DNA from: an uncultured Collinsella sp.
GTDB taxonomy: Bacteria; Actinomycetota; Coriobacteriia; Coriobacteriales; Coriobacteriaceae
Direction: 5' to 3'
Assembly (NCBI GenBank): GCA_902475475.1
Contig: CABRZY010000105.1
Span: forward strand, 1 to 6,285
Length of the DNA stretch: 6,285 nt
Part shown: piece after piece, positions 1 through 5,149 of the stretch
How the letters are laid out: each line of letters opens with the position of its first letter
Position numbering within the stretch: the first letter of the stretch is position 1
Made by a program: the position numbers and the translations under genes
The notes under the pieces: model-generated
Told to the model about the DNA's origin: nothing
Database searches by the model: none
Seen by the model: the letters and a program-made list of their open reading frames with translations, nothing else

Positions 1-609
1 GGGCCGCCTCGACCTCGCTCCTCAGCGCCGCCAGCGCCCGGATGCCGCCGTCGTCGGCGGGCCGAACCTTGTCGAGCCACCTGAGGAAGTCGTACGTCCA
101 GTACTTCCGGGGGTTTCCGGCCGGCGTCGTGCCGCCGTAGGCGTAACCCCGGCGGGCGAGGAACGCCAGGAGCCGCTGCTTCGCCGCCGCGAGCCTCGCG
201 GTCGCCGCGTCGTGGGCCCCGGCGAGGTCCCTGAGCCCCTCGATCTCGGGGACGGCACCCATACCGGGGAGATATCGTGCGACAGTATCGCCTTGGCCAT
301 CCTGGCCGCGTCGTTGCGGTCGTTCTTGGACGAGAAGTCTGCCGCCGACCTCGGGGCCTTGGAGACGGCCGCGACGACGCAGTCGACGCCGAGCCCGGAG
401 AGCTCCCTCTGCGGGGCGAAGCCGAGGTAGCCGCTCTCGTAGGCGGCGAGCGACGGGCCGGGGAAGCCCGACATCCACTCCGCGACCTCGCCCCAGGGGT
501 TGCCGCGGAACCTCCTCGTCACGGCCTCGCCCGTCTCCGCGTCGAGCGCGCAGACGGTGGTGGACCTGAGGTGTACGTCCATTCCGAAGGCGGTAGAATA
601 TCTAGGCAC
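1..609 (-). pseudogene. IS110-family transposase, 5' part, frameshifted and cut by the window edge
   Basis: This is the RuvC-like DEDD recombinase of an IS110-family insertion sequence, which moves the element under guidance of a bridge RNA. The GTG start at 609-607 follows a clear GGGAGG ribosome site at 616-621, five bases upstream. The DEDD residues are visible: D11 (GMDVH), E58 (AAYESGY), and D97 and D100 (KNDRNDAARMA). Up to VWVPS (residues 116-120) the protein looks normal. The original frame then becomes an Arg/Ser/Pro-rich shadow, while the frame starting at 247-245 continues with EIEGLRDLAGAHDAATARLA and stays open to position 2. One missing C in the CCCC run (plus 248-251) would restore VPSPEIEGL. 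The C-terminal Transposase_20 domain would lie beyond the left edge. The frameshift could be a real inactivating mutation, an assembly error or, less likely, a -1 slip on the C run. Family assignment is firm; the pseudogene status is less certain. Confidence 0.8.
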
Positions 610-610
610 G

Positions 611-789
611 GGAGCCTCCCAACCTCGTTGCGGCGCGGCTGCGCCTCTGGCACTTCAACAACATTGTCACAGCCCCGACCCGCGGTCACGAGCGGGGGCT
701 CCTGTCGTTTCCGTGCCCTCGGATTGGGTCATAGTGTCTGACTTATGCTCAACAAGGGCGGTTGGAGGAAGGGCGTCCCCCGCGGGCGC
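611..789 (-). ncRNA. candidate IS110 bridge RNA / left-end leader
   Basis: In IS110-group elements related to IS621, the non-coding end upstream of the transposase encodes a structured bridge RNA of roughly 180 nt on the same strand. This interval, between the transposase start and the hairpin at 790-854, has that position and size and no convincing ORF. Visible structure includes a 5-bp hairpin at 632-636/641-645 with a 4-nt loop. There is also a stem at 671-676/695-700 that can extend after a bulge to 681-683/692-694. Neither the element boundary nor the target- and donor-binding loops can be fixed from one copy, so position and function are inference from family knowledge. Confidence 0.3.
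728..755 (-). promoter_or_regulatory. weak candidate promoter for the IS110 leader and transposase
   Basis: On the minus strand TTGTTG (755-750) and TATGAC (733-728) lie 16 bp apart, in the right place to drive the leader RNA and transposase. The first matches TTGACA at its first three bases, and the second matches TATAAT at four of six. Such matches arise easily by chance, so this is tentative. Confidence 0.22.
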
Positions 790-854
790 TCATTGGGGAC
801 GGGCTTAAATGAGTGCCCAACGAGCAGGTACTCATTTAAGTCTGTCCCCAATGA
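790..854 (+). repeat. REP-like palindrome with GGGGAC motif, 28-bp hairpin
   Basis: Bases 790-817 pair with 827-854 without any mismatch as plus-strand RNA, using three G.U pairs (801-843, 803-841, 815-829); the loop is 9 nt (818-826). The left arm contains CATTGGGGACGGGCTTAAAT. The right arm, read backwards, contains GGGGACAGACTTAAATGAG. No T-tract follows, so it is not a standard terminator. The GGGGACAG core is shared with the palindromes at 4007-4037, 4684-4724 and 5016-5080. It resembles REP-type repeats dispersed by RAYT transposases, but no RAYT gene is in this window. Confidence 0.75.
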
Positions 855-874
855 CTAGGTGCCGACGAGCAGGT
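813..874 (+). repeat. short direct repeat, hairpin loop copied just downstream
   Basis: GTGCCCAACGAGCAGGT at 813-829 covers the loop of the large hairpin. It recurs as GTGCCGACGAGCAGGT at 859-874, differing by one substitution and one missing base. The copies flank the right arm of the palindrome. This could be a relic of a nested insertion or a tandem duplication; its meaning is unknown. Confidence 0.55.
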
Positions 875-911
875 GGAAGGTTGCGGGTTCTTTACGGGAA
901 TGTAGTGTGGG

Positions 912-940
912 CTGCGAAAACGTGGTTCTTTCCGTACAAT
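912..940 (+). promoter_or_regulatory. candidate promoter of the amino acid ABC operon
   Basis: TACAAT at 935-940 matches the -10 consensus at five of six positions and lies 35 bp before the first ATG. The best -35 at standard spacing (CTGCGA, 912-917) is poor. This is the only gene-free stretch before the operon that is not taken up by the palindrome, so a promoter is expected here. The exact placement is uncertain. Confidence 0.35.
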
Positions 941-975
941 AGTTCAACTCGTGTAAACGCAGGGAAGGGACATTC

Positions 976-1707
976 ATGGCAGACATGATCGAGATCAAGC
1001 ATCTCAACAAGTACTTTGGCGACCTGCATGTGCTCAAAGATATCAATCTCACCGTCAAGCGCGGCGAGAAGCTCGTAATGATCGGGCCTTCCGGCTCGGG
1101 TAAGTCGACGCTCATCCGTTGCGTCGATTATCTGGAGGAACCCACGTCGGGCGAGGTCGTCATCGACGGTACGCCGCTCACCAAAAAGAATCACCTGGAG
1201 ATGGCTCGCAAGTATAGCTCCATGGTGTTTCAGCAGTTCAACCTGTATCCCAACATGACGGTGCTGGGCAACCTGACGCTCGCGCCCATCAAGCTGCAAA
1301 AGAAGAGCAAGGAGGGGGCGACCGAGATCGCCATTGCCGCGCTCAAGCGCGTCGGCATGGCGCATAAGGCCGGCGAGTATCCGCAGAATCTCTCGGGCGG
1401 TCAGCAGCAGCGCATCGCCATCGCCCGTGCCCTGTGCACCAAGCAGCCCATCATCCTGTTTGACGAGCCGACCTCGGCGCTCGACCCCGAGATGGTCCAG
1501 GAGGTTCTGGACGTTATGATTGAGCTCGCGCAGGAGGACATCACCATGATCTGCGTGACGCACGAGATGGGCTTTGCGCGCCAGGTGGCCGACCGCGTCA
1601 TCTTTATGGAGGACGGTCGCATTCTGGAGGAGGGCACGCCCGAGCACTTCTTCGACAACCCCGAGAACCCGCGCTGCCGCGAGTTCCTGTCCAAGATTCT
1701 GCACTAG
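976..1707 (+). CDS. polar amino acid ABC transporter ATP-binding protein (GlnQ/GluA-like)
   Basis: This is the cytoplasmic ATPase that powers import by the two permeases encoded downstream. At 243 aa it has the usual length for polar amino acid importer ATPases. Visible motifs are Walker A GPSGSGKST (37-45), the Q-loop in MVFQQFNLYPNMTVLGN (Q86/Q87), signature LSGGQQQR (139-146), Walker B IILFDE (159-164), D-loop SALD (167-170) and the switch histidine in THEMGFA (H196). All residues needed for ATP binding and hydrolysis are present. The ATG at 976 follows AGGGAAGGGA (961-970) at good spacing and opens the operon. The next gene begins about 8 bases after its stop, suggesting coupled translation. 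Family and subfamily are clear. The exact substrate cannot be read from the ATPase and is taken from the binding-protein gene. Confidence 0.96.
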   Translation: MADMIEIKHLNKYFGDLHVLKDINLTVKRGEKLVMIGPSGSGKSTLIRCVDYLEEPTSGEVVIDGTPLTKKNHLEMARKYSSMVFQQFNLYPNMTVLGNLTLAPIKLQKKSKEGATEIAIAALKRVGMAHKAGEYPQNLSGGQQQRIAIARALCTKQPIILFDEPTSALDPEMVQEVLDVMIELAQEDITMICVTHEMGFARQVADRVIFMEDGRILEEGTPEHFFDNPENPRCREFLSKILH

Positions 1708-1715
1708 GCGCGGTG

Positions 1716-2591
1716 ATGGACATGACGGATATGACGAGGGCGGCCGTGTCGCGCCGTCGCTTTTTGCAGCTGGCCGGCGCCGGCATGCTTGCGCTGACGG
1801 GGACCGCGCTTACCGGTTGCGGCAACTCCACCAGCGGCGAGGGCTCCGACAAGGGGTCCAAGCTTGCGGCCATCAAGTCGCGTGGCCATCTGAATGCCGG
1901 CGTTAAGAAGGACGTTCCCGGCTATGGCTATTACGACACCGCCAAGGGCCGCTTTGAGGGCATGGAAGTCGATTTGTGCTACCAGATTGCCGCTGCCGTC
2001 TTTGGCGTGAGCTACAAGGAGGCCCGCGCCCAGGAGCTTGTCGAGTTTACCGATGTAACGCCCAAGACGCGCGGCCCACTGATCGATAACGGCCAACTTG
2101 ACGTTGTCGCGGCGACCTACACCATCACCGACGAGCGCAAGAAGAGCTGGGATTTCTCGACGCCGTACCGCACCGACTACGTGGGACTCATGGTCAAGAA
2201 GCGTTCGGGCTTTACCTCGATTGAGGACCTGGACGGCAAGGTCATTGGTGTGAGCCAGGGCGCCACCACGCAGGGCCTGATCGAGCAGATGATCAAGGAC
2301 AACGGCTTTAGCTGCAAGCCCGAGTTTAGGGCCTTTAGCGGCTACCCCATCATCAAGAGTTCGCTCGACGCCGGCAATATCGACGTCTTTGCCATGGACC
2401 GCTCCACGCTGGCCGGTTACATGAACGAGACCGTTGAGCTGCTGCAGCCCGAGGTCAAGTTTGGCGAGCAGGGCTACGGCGTGGCGACCAAGAAGGGCTG
2501 CGACCTTTCGGCCGTGGTCGATCAGGTGATTTGCGATCGCCTGGCCGATGGCTGGCTCGACCAAGAGGTCAAGACCTGGGGTCTTGTATAG
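1716..2591 (+). CDS. amino acid ABC transporter substrate-binding lipoprotein (family 3, Asp/Glu-type), Tat signal
   Basis: This is an extracytoplasmic receptor that captures an acidic or amide amino acid and delivers it to the permeases. The N-terminus carries a twin-arginine motif SRRRFLQ (12-18), a hydrophobic stretch and a lipobox LTGC with cysteine 35, followed by a Ser/Gly-rich linker. It therefore appears to be Tat-exported and lipid-anchored. The mature part fits SBP_bac_3. Segments such as TPKTRGPLIDNGQLDVV (115-131), TITDERKKSWDFSTPY (136-151) and DVFAMDRS (223-230) closely resemble aspartate/glutamate binders such as Campylobacter PEB1a, as recalled from the family; no alignment was run. 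Starts are possible at GTG 1713 and ATG 1716, 1722 or 1731. None has a good Shine-Dalgarno site, and ATG 1716 was chosen. Glutamate/aspartate is favoured; glutamine is possible. Confidence 0.93.
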   Translation: MDMTDMTRAAVSRRRFLQLAGAGMLALTGTALTGCGNSTSGEGSDKGSKLAAIKSRGHLNAGVKKDVPGYGYYDTAKGRFEGMEVDLCYQIAAAVFGVSYKEARAQELVEFTDVTPKTRGPLIDNGQLDVVAATYTITDERKKSWDFSTPYRTDYVGLMVKKRSGFTSIEDLDGKVIGVSQGATTQGLIEQMIKDNGFSCKPEFRAFSGYPIIKSSLDAGNIDVFAMDRSTLAGYMNETVELLQPEVKFGEQGYGVATKKGCDLSAVVDQVICDRLADGWLDQEVKTWGLV

Positions 2592-2616
2592 GCGCATCGT
2601 CCAAGGAAGGAATCAA

Positions 2617-3363
2617 ATGCTCGAAGGATTATTTGACGCCGACCGTTGGTCGACGACATTTCAAAACATGGGGCCCTTCTGGGAGGGCTTTGGCGTGACG
2701 CTGCAGGTGGTCGTTGCCGGTCTGCTGCTGTCGCTGGTGCTGGGCACGTTGCTGGGCGTGTTCTCTACCACTCGCTCGCGCGTACTGCGCGCCATAAGCC
2801 GCGTGTACGTGGAGTTTTACCAGAACACCCCGTTGCCCGTACAGGTGCTCTTTATGTACATGGCCGGTCCGCAGTTTTTGCAGGCCATAACCGGTGCCGA
2901 CCAGCCGGTGCGCATCGCGCCGTTCGTGCTGGGCTTCTTGGGCGTGGGCCTGTATCACGCGGCCTACATTTCGGAGGTCATCCGCACCGGTATCGAGGCG
3001 GTTCCGCGCGGTCAGATGGAGGCGGCCCAGAGCCAGGGCTTCACCCGTGCGCAGGCCTACTGGTACATCGTGCTGCCCCAGACGTTCAAGATCATTCTGC
3101 CGCCGCTGTGTAACCAGGCGCTCAACCTGGTCAAGAACACGTCGGTGCTGGCGCTTGTGGCCGGCGGCGACCTTATGTACCGTTCCGACAACTTTGTGAG
3201 TCTGTACGGTTACCTGCAGGGATACATCGTCTGCTGCCTTATGTACTTCATCATCTGCTTTCCGCTCGCCATGCTGGTGCAGTGGCTCGAGCGCCGCTCC
3301 AAGGAGCGTCCGCGCGGCGTGAGCCTGGCCGAGCTGGGGCTCGACAACGTAGAGGAGGCCTAG
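2617..3363 (+). CDS. amino acid ABC transporter permease (HisM/GlnP family), first subunit
   Basis: This is a 248-aa membrane subunit of the importer. The start at 2617 is fixed by AAGGAAGG (2603-2610) six bases upstream; an in-frame ATG at 2548 would overlap the preceding gene and lacks a ribosome site. Hydrophobic segments lie roughly at residues 25-48, 72-92, 102-120, 172-185 and 203-223. The conserved YVEFYQNTPLPVQVLFMY (64-81) is typical of polar amino acid permeases. The EAA loop that docks on the ATPase reads EAAQSQGF...LPQ (135-155). The charged C-terminal tail (225-248) is cytoplasmic by expectation. The next permease starts three bases after its stop, and that gene's ribosome site lies inside this one, so the two are probably translationally coupled and pair as a heterodimer. 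Confidence 0.95.
   Translation: MLEGLFDADRWSTTFQNMGPFWEGFGVTLQVVVAGLLLSLVLGTLLGVFSTTRSRVLRAISRVYVEFYQNTPLPVQVLFMYMAGPQFLQAITGADQPVRIAPFVLGFLGVGLYHAAYISEVIRTGIEAVPRGQMEAAQSQGFTRAQAYWYIVLPQTFKIILPPLCNQALNLVKNTSVLALVAGGDLMYRSDNFVSLYGYLQGYIVCCLMYFIICFPLAMLVQWLERRSKERPRGVSLAELGLDNVEEA
3354..3358 (+). promoter_or_regulatory. ribosome binding site embedded in the upstream gene
   Basis: GGAGG lies within the last codons of the first permease, eight bases before the ATG at 3367. It supports that start and tight translational coupling of the two permeases. Confidence 0.7.
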
Positions 3364-3366
3364 CGC

Positions 3367-4005
3367 ATGGAAATCTTCAACGCGACCAACCTGCTCTACA
3401 TTTGGGGCGGCTTTGTTAAGACAATCGAGATCTCGGCGCTGTCGATCTTTTTCTCGCTTATCTTTGGCACGGTGCTGGCGCTCGTTAAAAGCTATGCGCC
3501 CCGCCCGTTCCGTATTTTGGTGAGCGCCTACATCGAGCTGTTCCGTTGCACGCCGAACCTGCTGTGGATTCTGTTTATCTACTTTACGGTGCAGGGTTTG
3601 GACATTGTGATTTCGACCATCGCCTTTACGCTGTTTACCAGCGCTGTTATGGCCGAGATTGTGCGCGGCGGCCTCAACTCGATTCCGCGCGGCCAGTTTG
3701 AGGCAGCGCAGAGCCAGGGCTTTGGCTTCTTTGCCACCATGCGCTACATCATTCTGCCGCAGACGTTTAAGACGATCATTCCGGCGCTGTTTAGCCAGTG
3801 CACGACCGTCATTAAGGACAGCTCGTATCTTTCGGGCATTAACGTGGCCGAGCTCATGTACACGGCAAACGTCGTGATGGCCCACGCGATCGACCTGTCG
3901 CAGGTGCTTATGCTCTACGGCCTGGTGTTTGCGATGTACTTTGTGCTCAACTTTGGTATCTCGCTGCTGGTCCGAGCGTATCAGAGGCGAATGGTGGCAG
4001 CGTAG
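3367..4005 (+). CDS. amino acid ABC transporter permease (HisM/GlnP family), second subunit
   Basis: This is a 212-aa inner-membrane permease that pairs with the preceding subunit to form the translocation channel. It has about five hydrophobic segments, at roughly 20-40, 62-78, 82-96, 154-172 and 180-202. The family segment YIELFRCTPNLLWILFIYF (55-73) corresponds to the YVEFYQNTP region of its partner. The EAA loop reads EAAQSQGF...LPQ (112-132) and shares EAAQSQGF exactly with the first permease, pointing to paralogous subunits. The length is normal for the family and no defect is visible. It is the last transporter gene. A hairpin (4007-4037) follows at once without a T-tract, so read-through into the kinase-like gene is expected. 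Confidence 0.95.
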   Translation: MEIFNATNLLYIWGGFVKTIEISALSIFFSLIFGTVLALVKSYAPRPFRILVSAYIELFRCTPNLLWILFIYFTVQGLDIVISTIAFTLFTSAVMAEIVRGGLNSIPRGQFEAAQSQGFGFFATMRYIILPQTFKTIIPALFSQCTTVIKDSSYLSGINVAELMYTANVVMAHAIDLSQVLMLYGLVFAMYFVLNFGISLLVRAYQRRMVAA

Positions 4006-4006
4006 A

Positions 4007-4037
4007 ATGTGGCAAAGGGACAGCCCCTTTGTCACAT
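4007..4037 (+). repeat. REP-like palindrome between permease and kinase-like gene
   Basis: A 13-bp stem (4007-4019 with 4025-4037, one G.U pair) closes a 5-nt loop. The sequence CAAAGGGACAGCCCCTTTG carries the GGGACAG core in the stem-loop. Purines rather than Ts follow, so it should not terminate transcription efficiently. It may stabilise the upstream transporter mRNA or lower expression of the downstream gene. The ribosome site of the next gene begins a few bases later. Confidence 0.75.
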
Positions 4038-4053
4038 AGAGAAAGGAATCGCG

Positions 4054-4677
4054 ATGAGCGATCTGGTGAATAAGAAGAGTCCTGTGGTCATTACCATCGC
4101 GCGCGACTTTGGCGCCGAGGGCCACGAGATTGGTCGTATCCTCGCCGATGAGCTGGGGATTCCGCTATACGATAACGAGCTGCTGGTGCGTGCGTCGCTG
4201 CGCGCGGGCGAGTCGCTCGACAAGATGGCCGCCTACGACGAGCGTCTGGCCGTGGAGAACATGGCGTTTCTGCCCGACCGCTACGATGCGCGTTCGTACT
4301 CGGACAAGTTGTTCCAAAAGATGAGCCAGGTGATTTTGGATCTGGGTGAGACCGAGAGCTGCATTATCGAAGGCCGCCTGTCCGATTATCTGCTGCGCAA
4401 CAACCCCAACCACATTGCCGTGTTGGTGACCGCACCCTTTGAGGACCGCGTCGAGATTGTGCGCAAGAAGCGTGGCCTTAACAAAAAGAAGGGTGCCAAG
4501 CTGGTCAAACAGCAGCAGAAGGCGCGCGAGGCGTTCTATAAGCGCTACAGTGCCGGAAAGTGGAAGATGACGAGCGGTAAAGACATCGTCGTCAACCGCG
4601 CCAAGCTGGGCCGCGAGGGCTGCAAGGACGTTATCGCCGCTGCCTACCGCTACAAAGTGGCCCAGCTCGAAGGCTAA
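4054..4677 (+). CDS. cytidylate kinase-like family protein
   Basis: This 207-aa protein resembles the Cytidylate_kin2 family, P-loop-type proteins whose physiological substrate is mostly untested. The N-terminal pattern VVITIARDFGAEGHEIGRIL (11-30), then LADELGIPLYDNELL, matches the family's typical ITIxRxxGxxGxxIGxxLA start. The strict GxxxxGK[ST] Walker A is absent, as is common in this family. Further along, IIEGRLSDYLL and the lysine/arginine-rich RKKRGLNKKKGAKLV fit the family's later half and a nucleotide lid. The ATG at 4054 is chosen because AGAAAGGA (4039-4046) precedes it. A GTG at 4009 is in frame but sits inside the hairpin. The gene follows the transporter by 48 bases on the same strand and ends just before a strong terminator, so it is probably the last gene of the operon. 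It is not the housekeeping cmk by sequence pattern; its role here is unknown. Confidence 0.85.
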   Translation: MSDLVNKKSPVVITIARDFGAEGHEIGRILADELGIPLYDNELLVRASLRAGESLDKMAAYDERLAVENMAFLPDRYDARSYSDKLFQKMSQVILDLGETESCIIEGRLSDYLLRNNPNHIAVLVTAPFEDRVEIVRKKRGLNKKKGAKLVKQQQKAREAFYKRYSAGKWKMTSGKDIVVNRAKLGREGCKDVIAAAYRYKVAQLEG

Positions 4678-4683
4678 CCGATC

Positions 4684-4730
4684 AAAACCACCACAAAGGG
4701 GACAGGCACCTTTGTGGTGGTTTTTGTTTT
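4684..4730 (+). terminator. intrinsic terminator of the ABC/kinase operon, built on a REP-like palindrome
   Basis: A perfect 16-bp stem (4684-4699 with 4709-4724) closes a 9-nt loop and runs into TTTTTGTTTT (4721-4730). It begins seven bases after the kinase-like stop codon. The loop and its edges carry GGGGACAGGCACC, the same core as the palindrome at 5016-5080, so a dispersed repeat appears to serve as the terminator. Confidence 0.9.
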
Positions 4731-4780
4731 AGGCCGAGGGGAAGGCCTTGGCGGCGGTGTCTATCCTCGGCTTTTGCAAA

Positions 4781-4837
4781 ATCTCGATCTGTAACACCAA
4801 GCCAGCGAAAATGGCTCTAACTGTTACAGATTTAGAT
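4781..4837 (+). repeat. structured repeat array, unit 1
   Basis: Perfect arms ATCTGTAACA (4787-4796) and TGTTACAGAT (4822-4831) enclose 25 nt. The arms extend outward through a G.U pair, one mismatch and four more pairs. Inside, AGCCA (4800-4804) pairs with TGGCT (4812-4816). The unpaired segment CTAAC lies between the inner stem and the right arm. Confidence 0.85.
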
Positions 4838-4861
4838 GAACCGTCCGGCCGTCAGCCCAAC

Positions 4862-4918
4862 GTCTTGATCTGTAACACCAGGCGGCATATTTGGCCTCTA
4901 GCTGTTACAGATTGAGAT
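4862..4918 (+). repeat. structured repeat array, unit 2
   Basis: The same 10-bp arms are at 4868-4877 and 4903-4912, again 25 nt apart, starting 81 bp after unit 1. The outer extension pairs over six further positions, three of them G.U. The inner stem is AGGC (4880-4883) with GCCT (4894-4897). The conserved segment reads CTAGC. Confidence 0.85.
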
Positions 4919-4941
4919 AAAGCGGAGGCGGCTGGCGCAAT

Positions 4942-4998
4942 ATCTCGATCTGTAACAACTACGATGCTCAACAGGGCCTAACTGTTACAGATTGAGAC
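4942..4998 (+). repeat. structured repeat array, unit 3
   Basis: The same arms are at 4948-4957 and 4983-4992, 25 nt apart and 80 bp after unit 2. The extension pairs over five positions, with one G.U. The inner stem is GCTC (4966-4969) with GGGC (4974-4977) around an AACA loop. The conserved segment reads CTAAC. Confidence 0.85.
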
Positions 4999-5015
4999 AA
5001 ACGCCGGAATTGGTT

Positions 5016-5080
5016 TGCCGACCAGGCCCCCAACCACTACAAAGGTGCCTGTCCCCATCGTGGTGGTTGGGTGGTCGGCA
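5016..5080 (-). repeat. REP-like palindrome, inverse orientation
   Basis: Bases 5029-5040 pair with 5060-5071 (12 bp, one G.T pair). After a 4-nt bulge (5025-5028) the stem continues with 5016-5024 against 5072-5080 (9 perfect pairs). On the minus strand the loop carries GGGGACAGGCACCTTTG. The stretch 5032-5056 is an inverted copy of 4698-4722 with 24 of 25 bases identical. It has no T-tract on the minus strand and lies beyond the stronger terminator at 5084-5121, so termination is unlikely to be its main role. Confidence 0.75.
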
Positions 5081-5083
5081 TAG

Positions 5084-5121
5084 AAAAAGTCCCCGCCGGG
5101 CGTGTGCTCGACGGGGACTTT
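5084..5121 (-). terminator. intrinsic terminator of the glutamate synthase-like gene
   Basis: Read leftward, a 10-bp stem (5112-5121 with 5086-5095) and an inner 5-bp stem (5106-5110 with 5097-5101, one G.U) end in a T-tract (complement of AAAAA at 5084-5088). It lies about 30 bases past the stop codon at 5150-5152. Confidence 0.85.
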
Positions 5122-5149
5122 GCCGTTTGATGGCTAACGTTGAGGGTGA

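Larger units (their letters stand above)
4678..5149. other. convergent intergenic region rich in structured repeats
   Basis: No credible gene occupies these 472 bases. In order they hold the operon terminator/REP-like palindrome (4684-4730), about 50 bases without clear function, a three-unit hairpin array (4781-4998), an inverse REP-like palindrome (5016-5080) and the terminator of the leftward gene (5084-5121). Nearly the whole region is foldable, which is unusual for a plain gap between convergent genes. Confidence 0.85.

Noticed and set aside
855..975. Riboswitch or leader-peptide attenuator before the ABC operon
   Set aside because: There is no strong stem, no terminator and no short coding leader; it looks like an ordinary promoter region.
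1704..2597. Minus-strand open frame (297 codons) opposite the binding protein
   Set aside because: It mirrors the coding frame of a well-supported gene, with no ribosome site or recognisable domain. The similar frame at 892-1704 opposite the ATPase was rejected for the same reason.
2548..2616. N-terminal extension of the first permease from ATG 2548
   Set aside because: It overlaps the binding-protein gene and lacks a ribosome site. AAGGAAGG six bases before ATG 2617 decides the start.
4009..4053. N-terminal extension of the kinase-like protein from GTG 4009
   Set aside because: It would translate the hairpin 4007-4037 and has no ribosome site. AGAAAGGA before ATG 4054 is much better.
2629..4125. 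Long open frame (498 codons) on the minus strand opposite both permeases
   Set aside because: It is rich in His, Arg, Gln and Ala with no family pattern, and it lies opposite two clear permeases and the start of the kinase-like gene. This is a GC-rich antisense shadow.
4731..4775. Second terminator (GCCGAGG/CCTCGGC stem followed by TTTT)
   Set aside because: The loop is 25 nt and the stem only about 7-9 bp, and a far stronger terminator lies directly upstream. It is possible but not supported.
4781..4998. CRISPR array
   Set aside because: There are only three units. The repeats are long palindromes with variable interiors, the gaps are similar in size but partly made of arm extensions, and no cas gene is present.
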